A stretch of DNA of 64,000 bases from Aquabacterium commune (GTDB taxonomy: Bacteria > Pseudomonadota > Gammaproteobacteria > Burkholderiales > Burkholderiaceae_C): NCBI RefSeq assembly GCF_004362855.1, contig NZ_SNXW01000002.1, forward strand, positions 310,001 through 374,000, read 5' to 3'. Under the pieces are notes generated by a model, which did not search any database, was not told the DNA's origin, and saw only the letters and a program-made list of their open reading frames with translations. Shown here piece after piece: positions 57,577 through 64,000 of the stretch. The translations under genes and the position numbers were made by a program. Within the stretch, counting starts at the first letter, position 1, and every line of letters starts with the position of its first letter.

Positions 57577-58695
57577 TCAGTTCGACGGCGTCAGCTGCTG
57601 GCCATCGGCCGTCAGGAAGCCCACGACTTCCAGGCCATAGCCCACCATGCTGGGCAGGCGTTGCTGGTTGCCCATCAGGCGCATGCGCTGCACACCGAGG
57701 GTCTTGAGGATCTGGGCGCCCACGCCGTAGGTGCGCAGGTCCACCGGCGTCTTGGGCGCCACGTTCGGCTCGGTGGGCAGCATGCGCTCCAGCAGGCGCT
57801 CGGGGTCGTCGCCCACATTGAGCAGCACGGCCACGCCACGGCCCGCTTCGCGGATGGCGGCCAGGGCCTTGGGCAGCGGCCAGGAGTGGCTGCGGCTGCC
57901 AGCGTCCAGCCAGTCCATCACCGAAAGGGGCTCGTGCACGCGCACCAGCACCTCTTCGGGCGTCGCGCCATGCAGGCCCAGTCCCAGCGCCAGGTGGACG
58001 GCACCGGTCTTGTCCTTGAAGACGTGGGCGTCGAAGGCACCTTCGGGCGTCTGCATCGTGCGGATGCCGACTTTTTCGATCAGCGATTCGTTGCGGCTGC
58101 GGTACTGGATCAGGTCGGCGATGGTGCCGATCTTCAGGCCGTGCTCCTTGGCGAACACCTCCAGGTCGGGCAGGCGGGCCATGGTGCCGTCGTCGTTCAT
58201 GATCTCGCAGATCACGGCAGACGGCGTCAGGCCGGCCATGCCGGAGAGGTCGCAACCGGCTTCGGTGTGGCCGGCGCGCATGAGCACGCCACCGTCCTGC
58301 GCTTGCAGCGGGAAGATGTGGCCGGGCTGGACCAGGTCGGTGGGCTTGGCATCGCGGGCGACGGCGGCCTGCACGGTGCGGGCGCGGTCGGCGGCGGAGA
58401 TGCCCGTGGTCACGCCCTCGACGGCTTCGATGGAGACCGTGAAGGCCGTGCCGTGCTTGGTGCCGTTGCGCACCGCCATGGGCGGCAGTTGCAGGCGTTC
58501 GCAGCGGTCGCGCGTCAGCGTCAGGCAGATCAAGCCGCGGCCGTGCTTGGCCATGAAATTGATGGCTTCCGGGGTGACGTGCTCAGACGCCAGCACGAGG
58601 TCGCCCTCGTTCTCACGGTCTTCTTCGTCCACCAGGATGACCATGCGGCCAGCGGCGAGTTCGGCGATCAGCTCGGGGATGGGTGAAATCGGCAT
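57577..58695 (-). CDS. ribBA: RibBA: active DHBP synthase fused to a degenerate GTP cyclohydrolase II
   Basis: 372 residues. The N-terminal RibB domain is intact: [21 protein letters not shown] block ([12 protein letters not shown]), [20 protein letters not shown]. The C-terminal half aligns with RibA around [23 protein letters not shown] and [17 protein letters not shown]. But the three zinc Cys of GTP cyclohydrolase II (the SECLTGD...RCDCG region) are missing, and the QEGRGIGL block is replaced. So only DHBP synthesis is expected, and a separate ribA must exist. This degeneration is known in some other proteobacteria. Confidence 0.93.
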   Translation of the reverse strand: MPISPIPELIAELAAGRMVILVDEEDRENEGDLVLASEHVTPEAINFMAKHGRGLICLTLTRDRCERLQLPPMAVRNGTKHGTAFTVSIEAVEGVTTGISAADRARTVQAAVARDAKPTDLVQPGHIFPLQAQDGGVLMRAGHTEAGCDLSGMAGLTPSAVICEIMNDDGTMARLPDLEVFAKEHGLKIGTIADLIQYRSRNESLIEKVGIRTMQTPEGAFDAHVFKDKTGAVHLALGLGLHGATPEEVLVRVHEPLSVMDWLDAGSRSHSWPLPKALAAIREAGRGVAVLLNVGDDPERLLERMLPTEPNVAPKTPVDLRTYGVGAQILKTLGVQRMRLMGNQQRLPSMVGYGLEVVGFLTADGQQLTPSN

Positions 58696-58736
58696 CTTGC
58701 AATTGTAGGCGGGTGGGCAGGCGCTGGCGGGGGGCG

Positions 58737-59381
58737 TCACGCCGAGACCGGCAATTTGCCCTCGGCGCCCAGCATGCGTTCCACATAGCGGGCGATCAGG
58801 TCCACTTCCAGGTTGACGTTGCCGCCGGCCCGGAGTTCGCCCAGGGCGGTGTTCTCGATGGTGTGGGGGATGAGGTTGATGTCGAAGGCGGTGCTGCCGT
58901 CGTCGGCATCGGCCACGCTGTTGACGGTCAGGCTCACGCCATTGACGGTGATGGAGCCCTTGTAGGCCAGGAAGCGGGCCAGGGCCTTGGGCGCGCGGAT
59001 GCGCAGCAACCAGGACTCGCCCACCGGCTCGAACACCTCGACCGCGCCCACGCCATCGACGTGGCCGGTGACGATGTGCCCCCCCAGGCGATCGTGCGAG
59101 CGCAGCGCCTGCTCCAGGTTGACGCGGTGGCCTGTGCCGGCCAAGCCGACCGTGCGCGCCAGGCTTTCCGCCGACACGTCGATGGTGAAGCGGCTGGCCG
59201 CCACGTCGAAGGTGGTGACGGTCATGCAGGCGCCGTTGATGGCGATGCTGTCGCCCAGGCCCACGCCATCGAGGTAGCCGGCGGGCGTCTGGACCGTCAG
59301 GCGGCGGCCGTGCGAGGGCTGGTCGCCCAGGGGCTGGGAGTCGGTGATCTGGCCAACGCCAGTGATGATGCCGGTGAACAT
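58737..59381 (-). CDS. ribE: riboflavin synthase, alpha subunit
   Basis: 214 residues in two similar lumazine-binding repeats, each opening with a FTGI/GHIVTG element (MFTGIITGVGQI and GGHIVTGHVDGVG). SIAINGACMTVT and SITVNGVSLTVN are the paired active-site segments. Dismutates two lumazines to riboflavin. It lies 31 bp after ribD and 41 bp before ribBA. Also called ribC in some systems. Confidence 0.96.
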   Translation of the reverse strand: MFTGIITGVGQITDSQPLGDQPSHGRRLTVQTPAGYLDGVGLGDSIAINGACMTVTTFDVAASRFTIDVSAESLARTVGLAGTGHRVNLEQALRSHDRLGGHIVTGHVDGVGAVEVFEPVGESWLLRIRAPKALARFLAYKGSITVNGVSLTVNSVADADDGSTAFDINLIPHTIENTALGELRAGGNVNLEVDLIARYVERMLGAEGKLPVSA

Positions 59382-59412
59382 GTGTGAGACAGCAGGTGAA
59401 GTGGCGGTGGGG

Positions 59413-60603
59413 TCAGAAGCGTTCGCGGCCCGGCGGGCGCACGATCAGCCGCACGTCGGGGCCGATCTGGCACACCTCGCGGACCTCGCCTTGCCAGGCC
59501 TCGCCCAGGGTGCTCAGCGGTGACAGCGCGGCCAGCGCCCTGCCCGGCCCCAACAGCTTGGGCGCAAGATACACCAGGATCTCATCGACCCAGTCCCCGT
59601 CGATCAAATGACCATTCAGCGTGGCCCCGGCTTCCACGTGCAGTTCGTTGACGCCACGGCGCGCCAGCTCGGGCAGCAGCCAGGCGATGTCGATGCGGTC
59701 GGTCTCGCGGCCTCGCGCCGGGTCGCTCGCCGGTTCGATGGCATGCACGCCAGCGGCGTCGGCCTCGCGCTGCGAGGGTGCCGTGAGGATCTGCGCGCCG
59801 GCCGCGCTCAGCGTCACCTGGCGGGCCTGGGCCACCGCGTCCAGCGGCGCCAGGCCGACCACCAGCACGCCCCCCTCGGCGGAGAACAAGGCCGCATCGG
59901 GCGGTGTGCGCCAACGGCTGTCCAGCACCACGCGCAGGGGCTGGCGGGGCGTGGGCAGGTTGCGCACGTCCAGGCGGGGGTTGTCGTCGAGCACCGTGCC
60001 GATGCCGGTGAGCACGGCAGAGGCGCGGGCGCGCCAGTGCTGGCCGTCTTCGCGCGCCGCCGGGCCGGTGATCCACTGGCTGGCGCCGTTGTCCAGGGCG
60101 GTGCGGCCGTCCAGCGAGGCCGCGACCTTCAGCCGCACCCAAGGTCGTTGGCGCACCATGCGCGACAGGAAACCGATCAGGATCTCACGGGCCTGCAGCG
60201 CCACGGGGTGCTCCGGCGCGAGTTGCAGCACCTCGATGCCCGCGTCGCGCAGCCGCGCCGCACCCTGGCCGGCCACCAGCGGGTTCGGGTCGGCACAGGC
60301 GATGACCACGCGGGCCAGGCCCTCGCGCACCAAGGCATCGGCACACGGCGGGGTGCGGCCATGGTGGGCGCAGGGCTCCAGGGTGACGCAGGCCGTGGCG
60401 CCGCGCACACTGTGGCCACGGGCCTGGGCATCGCGCAAGGCCATCACCTCGGCGTGCGGGCCGCCCACCTGTTGGGTGTGGCCTTGGCCGAGCAGTTCGC
60501 CGTCGCGCACGATGACGCAGCCGACCGCGGGGTTCGGGGAGGAGAGGGGCAGGGCCAGTTCGGCTTGCTGGAGGGCCTGGTGCAGCCAGAGATCGTCGTT
60601 CAA
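59413..60603 (-). CDS. ribD: bifunctional riboflavin deaminase/reductase RibD
   Basis: 396 residues. The deaminase zinc site is GGPHAEVMAL and EPCAHHGRTPPCADAL. The reductase domain begins RLKVAASLDGRTALDNGASQWITG. The only start that fits the conserved N-terminus is a TTG (60603), with no visible Shine-Dalgarno sequence. No FMN riboswitch could be recognised in the 94 bp before it. First gene of the ribD-ribE-ribBA-ribH-nusB run. Confidence 0.93.
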   Translation of the reverse strand: MNDDLWLHQALQQAELALPLSSPNPAVGCVIVRDGELLGQGHTQQVGGPHAEVMALRDAQARGHSVRGATACVTLEPCAHHGRTPPCADALVREGLARVVIACADPNPLVAGQGAARLRDAGIEVLQLAPEHPVALQAREILIGFLSRMVRQRPWVRLKVAASLDGRTALDNGASQWITGPAAREDGQHWRARASAVLTGIGTVLDDNPRLDVRNLPTPRQPLRVVLDSRWRTPPDAALFSAEGGVLVVGLAPLDAVAQARQVTLSAAGAQILTAPSQREADAAGVHAIEPASDPARGRETDRIDIAWLLPELARRGVNELHVEAGATLNGHLIDGDWVDEILVYLAPKLLGPGRALAALSPLSTLGEAWQGEVREVCQIGPDVRLIVRPPGRERF

Positions 60604-60697
60604 GGATAGGTGCCGTCGATGGTGCCGGGGATGGTGGCGGGTGATCTGGTCGGCGCCGCCACGGGCAGACCACGGTGGCGCGAACCACCACGGCCAC

Positions 60698-61396
60698 TCA
60701 CCGGAAGCGCTCGTTGTCCGACACCAGTTCTACCACGAGGGTGGCCGCCACGGGGCGACCACCGCGCGCACCTGGGCGCATGGGCGTGCCCGGCAAGGGC
60801 ACCAAAGCGCGAAGGGCCCAATCGCCCGGAGGATCGGCACGCAGCAACTCGACACGGTCAATGCGGCCTTCGGCGGAGACCCACAACCGCACCAGCATGC
60901 TGCCATGCGGCAGGGGTGCGAGCACGTCTTCGTCCAGGAACCAGCCCAGCTCGGGGCGCGGGCTTTGGTCCAGCTGGTCGGCAGGTGTGTAGCGACCCGC
61001 CAGCCACTGGGGCCCAGCCGGCTGATGCATCGACTCGGAAGGCACGACGTCGGTGCCTTGGCTGGGGGGCGCTTCTGCCAACTGGGTGCGCACCGGGGCA
61101 TCGGCGGTCATCGCCACCCCATCCACGGGCGCGTCGGTGTCAGCATGGGTTGGCGGCAAAGCGGCAAGGCCTGTGCTGGGCACGCCCAAGCGGACGTGAA
61201 ACGCCGCTGGCACCGCGGACGCCACACCGGCCCGGGCGCCAGTCAACCCCTGGTGCGCCCACCCCCACCACAAGACCACATGGAGACCGAACGCGCCCAG
61301 TCCTGCGGCCACCAGGACCGGGCTCAGGCGCCATGCGGGTCGTTGCCTCGCTGCGATCTGCGATCGACGCACGCGGGACGAAACAGCCAGTGCCAT
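60698..61396 (-). CDS. TonB C-terminal-like membrane protein of unknown function
   Basis: 232 residues from the ATG at 61396, which has GAGGT upstream. A basic N-terminus, one transmembrane helix (about 28-46), a Pro/Ala-rich periplasmic stretch, and a C-terminal module (VRLWVSAEGRIDRVELL, GTPMRPGARGGRPVAATLVVEL) resembling the TonB C-terminal domain. No exbB, exbD or TonB-dependent receptor is adjacent, so energy transduction is doubtful. It is 7 bp after pilE and may be part of the pilus operon. Confidence 0.6.
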   Translation of the reverse strand: MALAVSSRVRRSQIAARQRPAWRLSPVLVAAGLGAFGLHVVLWWGWAHQGLTGARAGVASAVPAAFHVRLGVPSTGLAALPPTHADTDAPVDGVAMTADAPVRTQLAEAPPSQGTDVVPSESMHQPAGPQWLAGRYTPADQLDQSPRPELGWFLDEDVLAPLPHGSMLVRLWVSAEGRIDRVELLRADPPGDWALRALVPLPGTPMRPGARGGRPVAATLVVELVSDNERFR

Positions 61397-61403
61397 CCCG
61401 ACC

Positions 61404-61907
61404 TCACTGCCAGCAGGCGTCCAGCGCCGCAGCCGCATTGGCGTAACGATCCCCTTGGTTCGCCACCGACTTCACCCCGGTGTTCGTGACGGACAGATCA
61501 CCACAGGGATCGCTCTTCATGCTCCCATTGGCATTGCGGGTCGCCGTCAGGGTGTAGGCCTGCCCACCCGTGGTCGCGGTTTCGACCACCAGCGAGAGGT
61601 CATAGCGCACGCTGCCCTGGGTCGGGCTGCGCACGAAGGGCTGAGCGTTGAAGCCCGTGTTGCCGGCATCGCTGCCCGTCGACGTGCCATACACGTACGT
61701 GGCGCTGTAGTGCCGCTCCAGCCACTGCTGGGCTGCCGCCATCTGGGTCTTGAGATCGCTGCGGTGCCCACGCGCCACGTACTCGGTGTAGGACGGGTAG
61801 GCCACGGCGGCCAGGATGCCGACCACGGCCACCACGATCATCAACTCGATCAGGGTGAAGCCGCGCTGGGCTGCGCGGACGGACGGGTTGGGAAAGCGCA
61901 GGTGCAT
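61404..61907 (-). CDS. pilE: type IV pilin PilE-like prepilin
   Basis: 167 residues. Prepilin leader of 16 residues ending in Gly, cleaved before Phe (RG/FTLIELMIVV), with Glu5 of the mature helix. The hydrophobic assembly helix runs to about residue 45. A terminal cysteine pair (SDPCGDL...LDACWQ) encloses the D-region. It sits 20 bp after pilY1, the usual order in minor pilin/PilY1 clusters, so it is probably a PilE-type minor pilin that works with PilY1. Confidence 0.9.
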   Translation of the reverse strand: MHLRFPNPSVRAAQRGFTLIELMIVVAVVGILAAVAYPSYTEYVARGHRSDLKTQMAAAQQWLERHYSATYVYGTSTGSDAGNTGFNAQPFVRSPTQGSVRYDLSLVVETATTGGQAYTLTATRNANGSMKSDPCGDLSVTNTGVKSVANQGDRYANAAAALDACWQ

Positions 61908-61927
61908 CACGGGCTCGTCGGTGGGGT

Positions 61928-64000
61928 TCACTTGGTCTTGAGGCCGGGGATTTCGCGCCACTGCACGCGCAGGTTGGTCGCCGGCGTCTGCAGATTGCGG
62001 TCTTCGGTGTCGCCGACCACGCGGGTGCGGGTGAGGCCCGAGCTGCCATCGAAGCCATCGCGCACAGCCAGCAATTTCTGATCGTTCACGTCCACGGCCA
62101 GCAGGTTGCGGCCGTCCACCAGGATGCTGCGGATGGGCAAGCCATTGATCGGGCTGAGCACGAACAGGGAGCCTTGTGGACCGCTGCCGCACGACTGGCT
62201 CAGCTCCTCGGCCGACTTGCCGCGCACGGTGGTGAAGAGCACGAAATTCAAGCGACTGACGGGGGAGCTGATGAGCGCCTCGCCCGCATCGCTGGCCGAC
62301 GGCAACTCGAAATACCAGCCGTCGTTGAGGGCCGGATCGAAGCGTGGGGCCACGTCGGTGGCGCCCAGCGGCACGGCCTTGCCGCTGGCATCGCGCCTCA
62401 CGGTGCCGTCCTCATTGAGCTGCGCGATGAAGACCTGGCCAGCGTCGGTGCCTGTGGTTTCGCGCACGGCCACACGGCGCACGAAGGTGCTGACCGGGGT
62501 GCCTGTGCTGGTGGCGGTGCTGGTGCCGGGCTTGAGCTTGGTGCCACTCAGGTCAGGTAGCTCATTGCCGCCCGTTGTGGGCGCCGGGAACATGGTGTCC
62601 TGAACCTCCCCGCTGAGCACGGTGCGGCTGTAGCCGCCGCGATCCCAGACGGTGAAGAAGCGCTGTGCGCGGGCGAGGTCCGGGAAGTCGCCAGCCTCGA
62701 TGGCGCGCCCGGTGCCGAAACTCACCATGATGCCGCCGAAGGACGGAAAGGTCAGCGCCGGCGCGGTGGTGATGGGCAAGGCCTTGTTGCTGCCATCTTT
62801 CGCAGAGAACAGCGGCAGGCCCGCGCGGCCGTTGGCAGGCACCGATGCCTGCGCAGGCGCGATCAAGGCAACGCCCCACTCAGCGGGGTTGGCAGAGCGC
62901 AAATCGAAACGCCACACTTGGCCCTTGAGGTCGGTGCCATAGGCGATGTCGGCCGTGCCGTTGTTGTCGAGGTCGGCCCAGGTCACGCCCATGAGGCCGT
63001 TGTTGCTGTCGGTGGTGCTGGTGGTCAGTGCCACGTAATTGCCCGGATCGCCGCTGACGGGCTTGCGCCAGGCGCCCGTGCCAGGCCCCGCCGCATTCAG
63101 AATGAGCAGCACCGCGCGCCCGCCCTCGGAGCGGTAGCCATTGGGCTGCAGGACGCCAAAGCGGCCGCTGTTGAGGTAAACCACCTGCGATGCCTGCCCC
63201 GACACGCTGCTGCGCACGGGGTCGATCAGGTTGAAGCCCAGGTCCCTGTCGTCGTCGGCCGTGAACGACCACTTGACGATGCTGGCGGGTGCGCTACCGG
63301 CCAGGCTGGCGGGGTAGGTGACATCCAGTGCGAACACCGCGCGACCGCCTCGGCCCAGCGAGCTGAACAGGTAGGTGCGCCATTCGTTGCTTGCGCCACC
63401 CGTGGCGGTCGAGGTCTTCGGCACCAGCACGTCGGCCGTGTAGGGGCTGCCGTCCATCAAGGGCTTGGGGTCGGACGTCGAGCGCGCCATGGCACCGCCG
63501 AGCTGCCCCAGCAGCGCACCAGGCACAAACGACAGGATGGGGTCGCCCGTGTTGGCGTTGAAGCCGTGCAGCATCCCATCGAAGGACCCCACCCACAGCA
63601 CATTGGGCTGCACAGGCTTTTTGTCGCTCGTCGTCGCTGCCTTTTCCAGCACGTACGCAAGGTAGGAGGGCTGCGAGGCGAAGTCGGCATCGGTGTAGCG
63701 CCCAGCCGCCTGGCTGTCCTGAAGCCACGGCGTGGAGTTCACCACCGGGCCCATGATGCCCTGCTCACCACGTGCACGGAACAAGGTTCCGGCAAAGCTG
63801 GCGTCACCACGCATGTAATTCACCAAGCGCGTGCCAGCCGTGCGCTGGGTTGCACCGATGGTGTCCGTGGCGGACAAGCCCAGCAAAGGGCGCAGCAAGG
63901 CGTTGTTGCTGTCATTGTCCGCGCCATCGCTGACCAGCGCGAAGTCTGCCCCGACGCCAGCGACCTGGGTAATGATCTTGCGCGAACCACCGGCGTCGGT
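61928..64000 (-). CDS. pilY1: PilY1-type pilus adhesin/assembly protein (partial, N-terminus off window)
   Basis: At least 690 residues; the frame stays open to the window edge. The C-terminal beta-propeller is recognisable: VLWVGSFDGMLHGFNANTGD, WRTYLFSSLGRGGRAVFALD and the calcium loop in WADLDNNGTADIAYGTDLKG. PilY1 sits at the pilus tip and counters retraction; it is exported with minor pilins. The N-terminal variable (often von Willebrand-like) region is outside. Followed by pilE. Confidence 0.92.
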   Translation of the reverse strand, partial: TDAGGSRKIITQVAGVGADFALVSDGADNDSNNALLRPLLGLSATDTIGATQRTAGTRLVNYMRGDASFAGTLFRARGEQGIMGPVVNSTPWLQDSQAAGRYTDADFASQPSYLAYVLEKAATTSDKKPVQPNVLWVGSFDGMLHGFNANTGDPILSFVPGALLGQLGGAMARSTSDPKPLMDGSPYTADVLVPKTSTATGGASNEWRTYLFSSLGRGGRAVFALDVTYPASLAGSAPASIVKWSFTADDDRDLGFNLIDPVRSSVSGQASQVVYLNSGRFGVLQPNGYRSEGGRAVLLILNAAGPGTGAWRKPVSGDPGNYVALTTSTTDSNNGLMGVTWADLDNNGTADIAYGTDLKGQVWRFDLRSANPAEWGVALIAPAQASVPANGRAGLPLFSAKDGSNKALPITTAPALTFPSFGGIMVSFGTGRAIEAGDFPDLARAQRFFTVWDRGGYSRTVLSGEVQDTMFPAPTTGGNELPDLSGTKLKPGTSTATSTGTPVSTFVRRVAVRETTGTDAGQVFIAQLNEDGTVRRDASGKAVPLGATDVAPRFDPALNDGWYFELPSASDAGEALISSPVSRLNFVLFTTVRGKSAEELSQSCGSGPQGSLFVLSPINGLPIRSILVDGRNLLAVDVNDQKLLAVRDGFDGSSGLTRTRVVGDTEDRNLQTPATNLRVQWREIPGLKTK

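Noticed and set aside
60604..60697. Possible FMN riboswitch before ribD
   Set aside because: The conserved RFN helices and sequence blocks could not be found in the short gap.

Overview
The window is a high-GC, densely coded chromosomal segment with no rRNA or tRNA genes, no CRISPR array and no intact mobile element. Gene content and synteny point to a motile betaproteobacterium of the order Burkholderiales (Comamonadaceae or Rubrivivax/Leptothrix-like): flhDC master regulator beside motAB-cheYZ, an AlgZ/AlgR-type pair divergent from argH, a ribD-ribE-ribBA-ribH-nusB run, an mlaFEDACB run, gltBD, and dxs-ispA-xseB facing a Rieske oxygenase. The genus call is inference.

Layout, left to right. 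1-10.2 kb: a truncated EAL/CBS c-di-GMP phosphodiesterase with a flagellar (sigma-28) type promoter; a divergent acyl-CoA dehydrogenase/SDR pair; a DUF1295-cyclopropane synthase-like-periplasmic protein operon; a periplasmic solute-binding protein coupled to a hybrid histidine kinase; small exported proteins. 10.2-13.1 kb: OsmC plus a sulfide/persulfide response locus (ETHE1-like hydrolase divergent from a BigR-type ArsR repressor, DUF2892 and a TauE/SafE exporter) controlled from one shared palindrome. 13.1-17.0 kb: a sigma-54 activator with a long C-terminal helical-repeat region, divergent from a variant HD-GYP protein that has a near-perfect sigma-54 promoter and an upstream 22-bp palindrome. 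17.0-22.3 kb: rpoH behind a perfect CIRCE element, then pgi-tal and divergent zwf. 22.3-33.7 kb: mla lipid-transport operon, gltD-gltB, and a degenerate REP-associated transposase-like gene with two direct repeats.

33.7-42.2 kb: an oxidoreductase with two tandem fatty-acid desaturases, then flhDC, motAB and cheYZ. Between flhC and motA lies a strong small-RNA candidate: sigma-28-like promoter, hairpin, CU-rich anti-Shine-Dalgarno stretch, terminator. A sigma-28 promoter for cheYZ is embedded in the motB stop codon. 42.2-49.4 kb: LytTR two-component pair, argH, bacteriohemerythrin, dxs-ispA-xseB. 49.4-56.4 kb: Rieske oxygenase, EamA transporter, ZIP transporter, ppx, a TssQ-like lipoprotein and a PEGA-type Ser/Thr kinase. 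56.4-60.6 kb: nusB and riboflavin synthesis genes; the GTP cyclohydrolase II half of ribBA lacks its zinc cysteines. 60.6-64 kb: a TonB-C-like protein, pilE and the C-terminal part of pilY1, which runs off the right edge.

The connecting themes are motility and second-messenger control (three TCAAG...GCCGA-type sigma-28 sites), sulfur stress, envelope lipid homeostasis (mla, desaturases, CFA-like enzyme) and core metabolism. The most promising undescribed items are the flhC-motA small RNA, the sigma-54/TPR regulator module, and the compact sulfide switch with an apparently leaderless repressor mRNA.
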